Assembly: GCF_041228405.1 (NCBI RefSeq)
Contig: NZ_CP133888.1
Span: 2,356,001-2,420,000 of the forward strand
Length of the DNA: 64,000 nt
Direction of reading: 5' to 3'
Origin: Salinilacustrithrix flava
Lineage (GTDB): Bacteria; Actinomycetota; Acidimicrobiia; Acidimicrobiales; Salinilacustritrichaceae
How positions within the stretch are numbered: the stretch's first letter is position 1; each line of letters opens with the position of its first letter. The notes under the pieces are model-generated. The model was not told the origin of the DNA. It searched no databases and saw only the letters and a list, made by a program, of their open reading frames with translations. This document shows, in pieces, positions 1-8,312 of the stretch. Made by a program: the position numbers and the translations under genes.

Positions 1-46
1 TCGGAGCACCGGATCGAACGACGAGCTGCTGGAGCAGAACCGATGA
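1..46 (+). CDS. rho: C-terminal end of transcription terminator Rho (partial)
   Basis: The second reading frame is open from the window edge and ends at a TGA overlapping the ATG of the next gene (ATGA). It reads RSTGSNDELLEQNR, resembling the last residues of Rho, where a T-x-SN-x-E-x-L stretch is common. Rho directly before rpmE is a usual actinobacterial order, which supports the call. Only 14 residues are visible, so identity rests on context and a short match. Confidence 0.5.
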   Translation, partial: RSTGSNDELLEQNR

Positions 47-345
47 AGACCGACATCCATCCCGAGTACAAGACCGTCACGGTGACCTGCTCGTGCGGCA
101 ACTCCTTCGAGACCCGCTCCACGGGCGAGGACCTGCGCGTGGAGCTCTGCAGCGAGTGCCACCCCTTCTACACCGGCAAGCAGAAGCTGGTGGACACGGG
201 TGGTCGCATCGACCGCTTCGAGCGCCGCTACGGCCGCCGCAACAAGGGCCCCGCGGCCGCCCTGGGCGACGCCGCTGACGCCGAGGCCGCTGCTGCTGCC
301 GACGCCGAAGCTGCCGACGCCGAGAGCGCCGACTCCGAGTCCTGA
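43..345 (+). CDS. rpmE: 50S ribosomal protein bL31 (zinc-binding form) with acidic Ala-rich tail
   Basis: A 100-residue protein whose first 70 residues match bL31, a component of the large ribosomal subunit contacting the 5S rRNA/central protuberance region. Four cysteines at 16, 18, 36 and 39 form the zinc site of the C+ form, so this copy is zinc-loaded rather than the Cys-free paralogue. The core ends near RRNKGP; it is followed by about 30 residues made almost only of Ala, Asp, Glu and Ser, a low-complexity acidic extension beyond the normal 70-75 residue length. ATG 43 overlaps the upstream stop. Confidence 0.95.
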   Translation: MKTDIHPEYKTVTVTCSCGNSFETRSTGEDLRVELCSECHPFYTGKQKLVDTGGRIDRFERRYGRRNKGPAAALGDAADAEAAAAADAEAADAESADSES

Positions 346-355
346 GGGTGCGGTC

Positions 356-1384
356 CTGAGCGACCGGGCCCACCTCCCAGACGAACCGACCCCCGCCGAG
401 GCCGCGCAGGCCGTCGAGCGCCAGGCGGCGCGCAACGCCGTCAAGCTCGCCGCCCTCGTGCGCGACCGGTGGGGTGTCGACGCGCCCCGCTCCAACGTCG
501 GCACCGGCGCGGCCATGGCCGCCGACGGGCGCGCCTTCGTGCTCGTCGAGGGCGACCACAGCCTCGGCGCAGCCCTGGCCTGGGCGCGGCGCGCCGGCGC
601 CACCGAGGTGCACGTCATCGCCGACGAGGCCCCCGGCGTCGTCGCCCGCCAGGCCGGCGAGTTCGCCACCGACATCCACGTCTGGCGCACGTCGGGCCGC
701 GAGCTGGTGGCGGCCGAGCCGGCACCGGTCGAACCCGGCGACGGCCCGCCCGACGCGCCCGACCTCGTGGCGCTGATGGAGTCCGAGGGCCTCGACGTGG
801 TGGTCGAGGGCGACCGCCTGGCCGGGGAGTACCGCGGCCTGGAGGTCGTCCGCGTGGTGCGGGCCCTCGACGACGGCGCCCCCATCCTCGAGGTCGGCGT
901 CGGCAAGTACGACCGGGCCCTCACGGCCATGATGCACGGCGACCTCGACGGGCGGGCCTCCATCGCCCGGGTCGTGGAGCAGCTGCGCTCGATCCGCCGT
1001 CCGGACGGTCCCCCGAACCACCCGCTCGCCACGCTCGTGCCCGAGCGCTGGCTGCGCACGACCCTGATCGCCGACCCCGGCCTGGTCGGCTGCGACGAGC
1101 TCTTCGCCGCCCCGGCCGCCGAGCCGCGCGACCGCCTGCGCCCCCGGGGCGTCGCTGCCGCCACCGGCACCCGCGACGGCGAACCGGTCGTCGTGGTCTG
1201 CACCGTCGGCGTGGACCTCGAGTCCGTGGTCCTCGCGGCCGACACCCGGTTGCTGGTCGACCCCGACGCGCCGCTGCTCCTCGCCCTGCCGGCACGCGAC
1301 GTGCTGCCCGCCATCACGTCGATGGTGGCGGACCTGCGCCGACCGGCCGAGGTCGCCCCCGTCGAGGGCGACTGGCGCCGCTGA
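356..1384 (+). CDS. conserved hypothetical protein, start codon uncertain
   Basis: About 340 residues, no family recognised. The region EAAQAVERQAARNAVKL onward is compact, with alternating beta/alpha character (FVLVEGD, EVHVIAD, VVVVCTVGV) and no membrane segment or signal peptide. Good coding bias begins right after rpmE, but in-frame canonical starts are poor: GTG 200 lies deep inside rpmE and GTG 458 would remove apparently real sequence. CTG 356, 10 nt after the rpmE stop, is shown here as a compromise. It sits between rpmE and prfA, so a translation-related role is possible but not shown. Confidence 0.6.
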   Translation: MSDRAHLPDEPTPAEAAQAVERQAARNAVKLAALVRDRWGVDAPRSNVGTGAAMAADGRAFVLVEGDHSLGAALAWARRAGATEVHVIADEAPGVVARQAGEFATDIHVWRTSGRELVAAEPAPVEPGDGPPDAPDLVALMESEGLDVVVEGDRLAGEYRGLEVVRVVRALDDGAPILEVGVGKYDRALTAMMHGDLDGRASIARVVEQLRSIRRPDGPPNHPLATLVPERWLRTTLIADPGLVGCDELFAAPAAEPRDRLRPRGVAAATGTRDGEPVVVVCTVGVDLESVVLAADTRLLVDPDAPLLLALPARDVLPAITSMVADLRRPAEVAPVEGDWRR

Positions 1385-1396
1385 ACGTTCCGTGGT

Positions 1397-1424
1397 CGCT
1401 GCCGGTTTCCCGGAACTGGCAGCG
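1397..1424. terminator. stem-loop after the hypothetical gene, before prfA
   Basis: CGCTGCC (1397-1403) pairs with GGCAGCG (1418-1424), with extra pairing inside through GTTTCC and GGAAC. No U tract follows. It separates the hypothetical gene from the prfA promoter and also contains one ACTGGCAG motif seen in other intergenic gaps of this window. Confidence 0.45.
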
Positions 1425-1464
1425 GGGGCGGAACGGCCCTGCGGGTCCGGGGGCACCCCACCGG

Positions 1465-1470
1465 TAGCCT
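1465..1470 (+). promoter_or_regulatory. -10 element TAGCCT of prfA (leaderless type)
   Basis: TAGCCT in the context CCGGTAGCCT ends 7 nt before the prfA ATG, and no Shine-Dalgarno is present. Transcription would start at or next to the start codon. Confidence 0.55.
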
Positions 1471-1477
1471 CGCCCTG

Positions 1478-2551
1478 ATGTTGGACCGCCTGGAGACGCT
1501 CGAGCGCGAGTACGCCGAGCTGCAGGCGCGCCTCGGCGACCCCGAGCTGATCGCCGACCAGACCCGCTACACGCAGGCGACCCGGCGCTACAGCGAGCTC
1601 GAGGACATCGTCGACGTCGGCGGCCGCCTCCGAGCCGCGATCGGCAACGCCGAGACGGCCCGCGAGCTGTCGAAGGAGTCCGAGGGCGACGACAAGGAGC
1701 TGTTCCGGGCCGAAGCCGAGGAGGCCGAGCTCGAGGTGGGCCGCCTCACCGAGGAGCTCAAGCTGCTCCTGCTGCCGAAGGACCCCAACGAGGGTCGCAA
1801 CGTGATCGTGGAGATCCGCGGCGCCGAGGGCGGCGAGGAGGCGAACCTGTTCGCCAAGGACCTGTTCGAGATGTACCAGGGCTTCGCCCAGCGCATGGGC
1901 TGGACGCTCGAGGTCATGAACACCGACTGGTCCGACATGGGCGGCTACAACGAGATCACCTTCGTCGTGAAGGGGGCCAACGCCTGGACCCGCATGAAGC
2001 ACGAGGGTGGGCCGCACCGCGTCCAGCGGGTGCCGGTCACCGAGGCCCAGGGCCGCATCCACACCTCGTCGGCCACGGTCACCGTGCTGCCCGAGATCGA
2101 CGACGTCGAGATCGACATCGACGAGAAGAACGACCTCGAGATCCAGGTGTACCGCTCCTCCGGCCCCGGCGGGCAGTCGGTCAACACCACCGACTCGGCC
2201 GTGCGCATCACCCACAAGCCGTCGGGCCTGGTGGTGTCGATGCAGGACGAGAAGAGCCAGCTCCAGAACAAGGCCAAGGCCCTGCGGGTGCTGAAGAGCC
2301 GCCTGTTCCAGCTGGAGCAGGACCGCCAGCAGGCCGAGCTGTCGTCGGCCCGCCGGGACCAGGTGGGCGGCGGCGGTCGCAGCGAGAAGATCCGGACCTA
2401 CAACTTCAAGGAGAACCGGATCACCGACCACCGCATCGGGCTCACGCTCTACAAGCTCGACAAGGTCCTCGCCGGCGATCTGGACGACGTGTCCGACGCC
2501 CTCGTCCAGGACGAGCAGGCCGAGCGCCTCGCCGACGCCACCGCCGGCTGA
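1478..2551 (+). CDS. prfA: peptide chain release factor 1 (RF1)
   Basis: RF1 recognises UAA and UAG in the ribosomal A site and triggers peptidyl-tRNA hydrolysis. The 357-residue length is normal. The codon-recognition tripeptide is PVT at 186-188 (PxT class, RF1 rather than the SPF of RF2) and the catalytic GGQ is at 231-233; its glutamine is the substrate of the methyltransferase PrmC, encoded downstream at 4833. The N-terminal coiled domain covers about residues 1-100. The ATG at 1478 has a TAGCCT element 7 nt upstream and no ribosome binding site, suggesting a leaderless message. PrmC is separated from it by two minus-strand genes inserted between the usual partners. Confidence 0.97.
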   Translation: MLDRLETLEREYAELQARLGDPELIADQTRYTQATRRYSELEDIVDVGGRLRAAIGNAETARELSKESEGDDKELFRAEAEEAELEVGRLTEELKLLLLPKDPNEGRNVIVEIRGAEGGEEANLFAKDLFEMYQGFAQRMGWTLEVMNTDWSDMGGYNEITFVVKGANAWTRMKHEGGPHRVQRVPVTEAQGRIHTSSATVTVLPEIDDVEIDIDEKNDLEIQVYRSSGPGGQSVNTTDSAVRITHKPSGLVVSMQDEKSQLQNKAKALRVLKSRLFQLEQDRQQAELSSARRDQVGGGGRSEKIRTYNFKENRITDHRIGLTLYKLDKVLAGDLDDVSDALVQDEQAERLADATAG

Positions 2552-2562
2552 CCCCTGGAGCC

Positions 2563-2576
2563 GGGCGGCGCCGCCC
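2563..2576. terminator. GC palindrome after prfA
   Basis: GGGCGGCGCCGCCC is a perfect 14-bp palindrome 11 nt after the prfA stop, in the gap between prfA and the convergent membrane protein gene. It could act as a bidirectional hairpin, but there is no U tract. Confidence 0.35.
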
Positions 2577-2638
2577 CCAGCAAACTGGCAGTCGTGGTGT
2601 AGCGGCTGGACGACTTGCATCCGCCCGACAGGGCGACG

Positions 2639-4177
2639 TCAGAGTCGCCAGGTCCGCTCGCCGTCGGCCGTCTGGAACGTGGCGTCGATCGCGGCAGTCG
2701 GGTCGGCGTCGAGCAAGACGAGTCCGAGCAGGCGGGACGAGCCCGGGATGGAGCCGGTCAGGAAGTCCAGCACGGCGACCTCGGCACCGGTCGTGCGGTC
2801 GACGAAGCGGGCGGTGGACAGGTCCGGAGCGACGCCGTCGGGCAGCACACCGCTGACGATCACCGGCGTGCCGGACCCCGTCTCCTCGTTCGACAGGCTG
2901 CCCGACTGAAGCGCCGTGGTCGAGAGATCGGCCAGCGGTCCACCCGAGCCGCTGGTGCCGTTGCCCTCGGCGATCTCCTGCATCAGGGCGTACCTGGCGT
3001 CGTCGTCCTCGAGGATCCGGAGCCGGTAGGTGAAACCGGCACGATCCGGGATCTCGATGCTCGCGAGGGGTTCGCCCTCGGCCTCGAAGCTCGATGCGGG
3101 AGCGTCGAGCAGCGCCAGCTCGGGCGATGCGGGGTGGGCGCCGACCATCGCGTCGAAGGCTGCGGCGTCGATGGGGTTGAGGCCGGGGACGACCCGGCGG
3201 AGGACGGCATCGATGTCGCCGTACGTGACGAGGGCGACGACGGTCCCCTCGACCGGCTGCCACGACGCGTGCGACGGGCCTCCAACGGTCGACCTGGAGA
3301 CCGAGATCCCCTGGCCGTCCACCTCGACCCGCTCCACCTCGTCGCTGAACACGTGCAGCGCGCCGAGCAGGCCCGGTCCTCCCGGACGCCACCCGACCAC
3401 GATGTCGTCGTCGCCTGAGGTGGCGTCGTAGGCGACTCCCTGCCAGTCGCTGCGCACCGAGGCGCCGTACTCGATGACGGGGCTGAACTGATCGTAGGTG
3501 CCCTCGTGGAGCACGTCGTGCCCGGGCAGCGGGCCGTCGGCGGACCACCCCGCGGCAACTGCTTCGCGGGCGACCTCCACGAGGGCATCCCGATCCAGGG
3601 CGCTCGACATGAGGGTCCGGGCGGTGTCCCCGTCCTGCCAGGCGATCTGCTGGGAGCTCCCGGAGGTGCGGTACAGGCCCTCGATGCCACCGAGGTCGAT
3701 GAGCTCGCCGCCGTAGACCCGATCGTCCCACGGCGTGGTCTGGGTGACGATCGCCTGCTGCCAGGGATCGTCGCTGCCGGTGGGACCGTGCGCGGTGTAG
3801 GGCGGACCCGGCTGTCCACTGGCGGGATCGACCGCGACGGAGGGCCCGTCGAACGCCGCCCGGACCTCGTAGCCGAGGGCCTCGGGCTCGGGCAGCGCGA
3901 ACCCGGTCACGTCGGCGCCGGTCTCCACGGGCACGTCACGGTCGTCGGCCACCGTGCCCTGCTCGTCGTCCCGAGCGTCCAGCGCCAGGCCGATCCCGAC
4001 CAGCGCGACCACGACGAGCGCAGCCGCGACCAGGAGGGGCACCCACGGGCGCCGGCGACCGCCTCCGGCGTCGATCGGCAGGGGAGCGGGTTCGGCATCA
4101 CCCAACCCGGCGTCGAGCGCGCTGACGGCTCGGCGAGCCCGGCGATCCAGCGCATCGAGCAGCTCGGTGCCCTCCAT
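2639..4177 (-). CDS. single-pass membrane protein, probable anti-sigma partner of the ECF factor
   Basis: A 512-residue protein. Residues 1-45 are cytoplasmic and charged, one membrane helix spans about 46-67 (WVPLLVAAALVVVALVG), and about 440 acidic residues follow outside the membrane. No zinc-binding HxxxCxxC anti-sigma motif is visible and the outer part matches no family I recognise. The start ATG overlaps the stop of the sigma factor gene (TGATG), so the two are translationally coupled. That arrangement is the normal one for sigma/anti-sigma pairs, and the role is inferred from it. The large extracytoplasmic part could be a sensor or simply an unrelated surface domain. Confidence 0.7.
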   Translation of the reverse strand: MEGTELLDALDRRARRAVSALDAGLGDAEPAPLPIDAGGGRRRPWVPLLVAAALVVVALVGIGLALDARDDEQGTVADDRDVPVETGADVTGFALPEPEALGYEVRAAFDGPSVAVDPASGQPGPPYTAHGPTGSDDPWQQAIVTQTTPWDDRVYGGELIDLGGIEGLYRTSGSSQQIAWQDGDTARTLMSSALDRDALVEVAREAVAAGWSADGPLPGHDVLHEGTYDQFSPVIEYGASVRSDWQGVAYDATSGDDDIVVGWRPGGPGLLGALHVFSDEVERVEVDGQGISVSRSTVGGPSHASWQPVEGTVVALVTYGDIDAVLRRVVPGLNPIDAAAFDAMVGAHPASPELALLDAPASSFEAEGEPLASIEIPDRAGFTYRLRILEDDDARYALMQEIAEGNGTSGSGGPLADLSTTALQSGSLSNEETGSGTPVIVSGVLPDGVAPDLSTARFVDRTTGAEVAVLDFLTGSIPGSSRLLGLVLLDADPTAAIDATFQTADGERTWRL

Positions 4178-4704
4178 CAGCCCTCCTCCAGCTCGTCGCG
4201 CAGCAGCTCGGCGAGCGCCAGCCGGCCCCGGTGCAGGTGGACCTTGACGGTGCCCTCGGCGATCTCGAGCACCCGGGCGATCTCGGACACGGGGAGGTCC
4301 TCCAGGTAGTGCAGCGCCACGGCGTGGGCCTGGCGCTCGGGTAGCGAGCGCAGCGCGGACCAGAACGCGTCGTCTGGGGGCAGCTCGTCGCGGTGGACGC
4401 CGTCGGTGGGCACGCGGGCGACTGCCCGGCCCTCCGCGGCGCGACGGCGGGCGGCCGAGGTCGCCGCGTTGAGCAGCACCCGACGGACGAAGCCGCCGGG
4501 GGACTCGTAGCGCCGGACCCGGTCCCAGTCCCGGTGCACGACGAGCATGGCGTCCTGGACGAGCTCTTCGGCGAGGTCGCGGCGACCGGTCAGGGTCCAG
4601 GCGAGGCGGAGCAGCGGGCGGTGCTCGCGCCGGTAGAGGTCGTCGAAGGACGGCCCGTCATCGTGGAGTACGACCACCGCGGGGTCCAGCGCCTCGCTGC
4701 TCAC
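4177..4704 (-). CDS. ECF-family RNA polymerase sigma factor
   Basis: About 175 residues: sigma region 2 at about 20-88 (DLYRREHRPLLRLAW, then AEELVQDAM) and region 4 helix-turn-helix at about 115-165 (LPERQAHAVAL, EIARVLEIAEGTVKVHLHRG). It would direct polymerase to a small stress or envelope regulon. GTG 4704 is chosen because GGAGG lies 7 nt upstream; an in-frame GTG at 4749 would add 15 residues without a good site. It is cotranscribed with the membrane protein downstream, which probably restrains it. The gene interrupts the prfA-prmC neighbourhood and is divergent from prmC. Confidence 0.9.
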   Translation of the reverse strand: MSSEALDPAVVVLHDDGPSFDDLYRREHRPLLRLAWTLTGRRDLAEELVQDAMLVVHRDWDRVRRYESPGGFVRRVLLNAATSAARRRAAEGRAVARVPTDGVHRDELPPDDAFWSALRSLPERQAHAVALHYLEDLPVSEIARVLEIAEGTVKVHLHRGRLALAELLRDELEEG

Positions 4705-4784
4705 CGCCGCACCTCCGATCCCGCCGACTGCATCCACACCCCAGCACACGCACGAGGGCGTCCCGAGGTTTACCTGGCCGCAAC

Positions 4785-4822
4785 ACGAGCACTGCCAGAA
4801 CGAGAAGGGGTGCTCGTAGGAT
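4785..4822 (+). promoter_or_regulatory. prmC promoter: inverted repeat plus -10 TAGGAT
   Basis: ACGAGCAC (4785-4792) and GTGCTCGT (4810-4817) form an 8-bp inverted repeat whose right arm runs into TAGGAT (4817-4822), which ends 10 nt before the prmC ATG. The spacer contains ACTGCCAG. The repeat could be an operator over the promoter or a terminator-like hairpin. Confidence 0.4.
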
Positions 4823-4832
4823 CGACGGCTCC

Positions 4833-5690
4833 ATGGTCGCCGACACCGACACGACGAGCTGGGCCGAGCTGCACCAGCAGACCGTCGAGCGCCTGCGCGC
4901 CGCCGGTGTCGACAACGCGTCGAACGAAGCCCGCTGGATCGTCGAGCGTGCCGCCGGCGACCCCTACCGCCTGGTCGCCGACAAGCCCGTCACCGTCCGC
5001 TCGCACCACCACTGGCGCCTCATGGTCGAACGGCGCGAAGCGGGTGAACCGCTGCAGTACGTGCTGGAGCGGTGGCCGTTCCGCCGGCTCGAGCTCTTCG
5101 TCGACCGCCGGGTGCTGATCCCGCGTCCTGAGACCGAGGTCGTCGTCGATGCCGTCCTCGACGAGCACGCCCGGGTCGGGGGAGCCGTCGTGGACCTCGG
5201 CACCGGCTCCGGTGCCATCGCCCTGTCCGTCGCGTCGGAGCGCCCGGGCACCGAGGTCTGGGGCGTCGAGCGGTCACCGGACGCGTTGGCCGTGGCCCGG
5301 GCCAACTGCACCGGGCTCGGTCGCAAGGCCCGCACGGTGCGCCTGGTCGAGGGCTCGTGGTTCGCCGCCCTGCCCGAGGAGCTGCGGGGCGAGGTCGGGG
5401 TCGTGGCGTCCAACCCGCCCTACGTCCCCGACGCGGCCGAGCTGCCCGACGACGTCGAGCGCTGGGAGCCGATCGACGCACTGCGGGCCGGTGACGACGG
5501 GCTCGCCGACATCCGGGTCATCGTGGCCGAGGCGGTCGAGTGGCTCGCTCCCGGCGGCGCGCTCGTGGTCGAGCACGGCGACGACCAGGGACCGGTCACC
5601 CGTGCGCTGGCCGCCAGCGCCGGGTTCACCGAGATCCGCACCGGCACCGACCTCGCCGGCCGCGAGCGCTTCCTGGTGGCCCGGCGGTGA
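4833..5690 (+). CDS. prmC: release factor glutamine methyltransferase PrmC (HemK)
   Basis: Methylates the glutamine of the GGQ motif in RF1 and RF2 using S-adenosylmethionine, raising termination efficiency. The 285 residues show an N-terminal helical domain (about 1-95), the SAM-binding motif DLGTGSGAIA at 121-130 and the substrate-glutamine motif NPPY at 194-197 followed by VPD, all diagnostic of this family. Start ATG 4833 has no Shine-Dalgarno but a TAGGAT element 10 nt upstream. It overlaps tsaC by 4 nt (GTGA), forming a translation-quality operon. Confidence 0.96.
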   Translation: MVADTDTTSWAELHQQTVERLRAAGVDNASNEARWIVERAAGDPYRLVADKPVTVRSHHHWRLMVERREAGEPLQYVLERWPFRRLELFVDRRVLIPRPETEVVVDAVLDEHARVGGAVVDLGTGSGAIALSVASERPGTEVWGVERSPDALAVARANCTGLGRKARTVRLVEGSWFAALPEELRGEVGVVASNPPYVPDAAELPDDVERWEPIDALRAGDDGLADIRVIVAEAVEWLAPGGALVVEHGDDQGPVTRALAASAGFTEIRTGTDLAGRERFLVARR

Positions 5691-6304
5691 CCGCACCCGT
5701 CATCGCCGCGGACGACCCGGGTGCCGTCGAGCGCGCCGCCAAGTCCCTCCTCGGCGGTGGCCTCGTGGTCCTGCCGACCGAGACGGTCTACGGCCTGGCC
5801 GCGCTGGCGTCCGACCCGGACGCGACCCGTGCCCTGTTCGAGCGCAAGGGCCGTGGGGCCGCCGTGCCGGTGGCGGTGCTGTGCGCCGACGCCGAGCAGG
5901 CCCTGGCGCTGACCGAGTCGGTCTCGCCGCTGGCCCGGGCGCTCGCCGCGGCCCACTGGCCGGGGCCGCTCACGATGGTCCTGCCCCGGCGGGCCGGCCT
6001 GCCGTGGGCGCTGGGGGAGCCGACCCACACCATCGGCCTGCGCTGCCCCGACCACGACCTGGTGCGCGCCCTCGCCGCCCGCGTCGGCCCGCTGGCCACC
6101 ACCAGCGCCAACCGCCACGGCCAGCCCACGCCGGCGTCCGCCACCGAGGCCGCCGAGCAGCTGCTCGGGCCCATCGACCTGGTGCTCGACGGCGGTGCGC
6201 TCACCGGCGTGCCCTCCACCGTCGTCGACCTCACCGGGGAGCGCCCGCGGGTGCTGCGCCAGGGCGCGGTGGACATCGACGCGAGCGACGCGCCGGACGC
6301 CTAG
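5687..6304 (+). CDS. tsaC: L-threonylcarbamoyladenylate synthase (YrdC/Sua5 family)
   Basis: Makes threonylcarbamoyl-AMP from Thr, bicarbonate and ATP, the first step of the t6A37 modification of ANN-decoding tRNAs. The 205-residue protein has the YrdC-fold motifs PTETVYGL (about 30-37), K-GRG (about 54-57) and TTSANRHG. It consists of the YrdC domain alone, without the C-terminal Sua5 domain. GTG 5687 overlaps the prmC stop as GTGA; longer upstream extensions in this frame lie inside prmC and have unlikely composition. The prmC-tsaC pairing is conserved in many bacteria. Confidence 0.93.
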   Translation: MTAPVIAADDPGAVERAAKSLLGGGLVVLPTETVYGLAALASDPDATRALFERKGRGAAVPVAVLCADAEQALALTESVSPLARALAAAHWPGPLTMVLPRRAGLPWALGEPTHTIGLRCPDHDLVRALAARVGPLATTSANRHGQPTPASATEAAEQLLGPIDLVLDGGALTGVPSTVVDLTGERPRVLRQGAVDIDASDAPDA

Positions 6305-6342
6305 CCTCCCGGTCCGACCACACCTCGAGGGAGCCGCCACCA

Positions 6343-6783
6343 ATGCCCGACATCGACCTCTCCACCATCTCCTTCTTCTCCGGCTTCGACCGTGCCGCGC
6401 TCGACAAGATCGCCGCCATGGGCGAGACCGTGGAAGCCGAGAAGGGCGCGGTGCTCATGGAGCAGGGCGAGGTCGGCCGCGAGGCGTTCGTCGTCGTCTC
6501 CGGCGAGGTCCAGATCATCGTCAACGGCCACGTCGTCGGCACGGCCGGCCGCGGCTCGGTGCTGGGCGAGATGGCGCTGCTCGACCTGCGTCCCCGCTCG
6601 GCCACGCTGGTCGCGCTCACCGACGTCGAGCTCATCAGCTACGCGTCGAAGCAGTTCCGCCAGATCGTCGACGAGATGCCGGCCGATGCGCGCGCCGCCC
6701 TCGACGAGCGGGACGAGCGCTTCCGGGCCGAGAACCTGGAGATCGGCTTCGACGACGAGCGGCCCCGCCCCCCGGGCCACTGA
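6343..6783 (+). CDS. stand-alone cyclic nucleotide-binding domain protein (Crp/cNMP family)
   Basis: A 146-residue protein formed by one cNMP-binding beta roll: FFSGFDRAALDKIA at the N-terminus, then the AVLMEQGEVGREAFVVVSGEV core and the GSVLGEMALLDLRPRSATL phosphate-binding cassette with Glu and Arg in the usual GE(x)nR(S/T)A positions. There is no helix-turn-helix, so it is not a Crp-type transcription factor; it may act as an effector-binding regulator of another protein. GGGAG lies 11 nt before ATG 6343, and a TAGCCT element (6303-6308) lies in the gap after tsaC. Its neighbours do not reveal the partner. Confidence 0.85.
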   Translation: MPDIDLSTISFFSGFDRAALDKIAAMGETVEAEKGAVLMEQGEVGREAFVVVSGEVQIIVNGHVVGTAGRGSVLGEMALLDLRPRSATLVALTDVELISYASKQFRQIVDEMPADARAALDERDERFRAENLEIGFDDERPRPPGH

Positions 6784-6807
6784 CCCGACGAGATCTGCGG
6801 CGCGGCG

Positions 6808-8295
6808 TCAGTCCAGGAGGCTGACCCGGCCCTCGGCGGTGCGGTGCACGCGCCGCTCGATGATGTCCTCGGCGACCATCGTGGCGAGGGTGTCGGCGTC
6901 GTCGGTGGTGCCCCAGGCGCGTCGGCCGTCGTCGAGCAGCATGGCGACGATGCCCTGCTCGGGCTGGCCGTCCTTGCCGTGCATCACGGTCCAGGTCTCG
7001 ACGGTGGCCTCGCCCTCGTGGTCGGGTGCGACCTCACGGGACGGCAGCGCATCGATCTCGTCCTGCGGGTGGGCGTGGCGGAACCCCTCGGCCGGCGGCT
7101 CGGTGGAGTAGATGCCGAAGGCGTGCTTGGTGAGGTAGCCGCCGTTGGCCCACACCAGGCCGGTGCTGCCCGGGTCGTCCCGCAGGGCGTCCACCGTGGC
7201 GGCGATGGAGTGCATCACGTAGTTGTTCCACGGCCCGCCGGCGAAGCTCAGCCCGCCGGTGAGGGTGAGCTGGCGGTCGAGGTCGAGGCCGAGCTCGTCG
7301 GCGCCGACCTGCACCGCCACCGGGAAGCACGAGTAGAGGTCGACGTGGTCGATGTCGTCGATGGTGAGGCCGGCCTCGGCGAGCGCGGCCCGGCCGGCGA
7401 TGCCGACCGCGGGCGCGGTGTAGAGGGTGTCGCGGTGGGACACGTAGGGGTGCTCGTGCGCATCGGAGCCGGCCAGCGGGAACACCCAGCGATCGCGGGG
7501 CACGCCCAGGCGCTCGGCCACCTCGACCGAGCACACCAGCACCGCGGCCGACTGCTCGACCGCGTTGTTGGAGTTCATGACCTTCGTGTACGGCATGCCC
7601 ACCATGCGGTTGGTGGGGGAGGGGGTGACGATCTCCTCGGGGGTCATGGCCTCCTGGATCCAGGCGTGCGGGTTCTTCGCCGCGACCTCGGAGAAGCGCG
7701 ACCACAGCCCGCCGAGGATCGGCAGGTGCTCGTCCATGGTGCGCCCGAGGTGGTGGCGACGGGCCTGCTCGAACATCGGGTACACCTGGATCGGCAGGAA
7801 GATCCCGAGGGCGGTCTCGGCCTCGTGGTTCATCTCGACCGCGGTGCCGATCTCCCGGGCCGGCTCGGTGCCCTCCGGCTCGGTGGTCCACGGCGGGTTC
7901 TCGCCCGTGGCGCGGTACTTGGAGCGGGTCCGCCACGACTCGGCGCCGGCCAGCAGGACGCAGGAGACCTCGCCCGCCTGGATGTCGAGCGCCGTCTGGT
8001 TGAGCAGCATCTGCGGGGAGTTCCCGCCCATGGCCGAGATGCCGCTGTCGATCGGGTGCCCGACGCCGAGGCGCTCGGCCACGAGCGAGCCGGGATCGGT
8101 GTAGCGCCACGACAGCAGCCCGACCGTGCGGACCGAGTCGATCGCGGAGGCATCGGTGACGGAGGCGTCCTCGAGGGCGGCCCGGCCGGCGACGACCATG
8201 AGGTCCACCGGCTCGAGCTCGGGCTCACCGCGGTCGACGCGCTGGCTCCGCTGGCCGACGCCGATGATGACCGGGGTGCGGGGATCGAGCGACAC
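6808..8295 (-). CDS. thiolase-superfamily protein lacking the usual active-site cysteine
   Basis: A 495-residue protein annotated in related genomes as an acetyl-CoA acetyltransferase. It has thiolase-fold landmarks: TPVIIGVGQRS at the N-terminus, AGAESWR, and a C-terminal GGYLTKHAFGIYS with a conserved His. Where biosynthetic and degradative thiolases have the nucleophilic Cys in an N-x-x-C-x-S-G context, this protein has GGNSPQMLLNQ with no Cys, so classical thiolysis is doubtful; SCP2-thiolase-like proteins show similar losses. GTG 8295 has GGAGG 5 nt upstream. A perfect 8-2-8 palindrome lies 17 nt upstream, suggesting repression by a TetR-type lipid-metabolism regulator. Confidence 0.82.
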   Translation of the reverse strand: MSLDPRTPVIIGVGQRSQRVDRGEPELEPVDLMVVAGRAALEDASVTDASAIDSVRTVGLLSWRYTDPGSLVAERLGVGHPIDSGISAMGGNSPQMLLNQTALDIQAGEVSCVLLAGAESWRTRSKYRATGENPPWTTEPEGTEPAREIGTAVEMNHEAETALGIFLPIQVYPMFEQARRHHLGRTMDEHLPILGGLWSRFSEVAAKNPHAWIQEAMTPEEIVTPSPTNRMVGMPYTKVMNSNNAVEQSAAVLVCSVEVAERLGVPRDRWVFPLAGSDAHEHPYVSHRDTLYTAPAVGIAGRAALAEAGLTIDDIDHVDLYSCFPVAVQVGADELGLDLDRQLTLTGGLSFAGGPWNNYVMHSIAATVDALRDDPGSTGLVWANGGYLTKHAFGIYSTEPPAEGFRHAHPQDEIDALPSREVAPDHEGEATVETWTVMHGKDGQPEQGIVAMLLDDGRRAWGTTDDADTLATMVAEDIIERRVHRTAEGRVSLLD

Positions 8296-8312
8296 GGGTA
8301 CCTCCGAAAAGA

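Noticed and set aside
77..2620. 847-codon open frame on the minus strand
   Set aside because: It is antisense to rpmE and prfA, has His/Gly/Val-rich shadow composition, and matches no family; such frames are expected at this GC content.
2593..2640. tRNA-like stretch TGGTGTAGCGGCTGG
   Set aside because: It resembles the 5' half of a tRNA, but no T-arm (GGTTCRA) or matching acceptor strand follows, and it runs into the end of the minus-strand gene.
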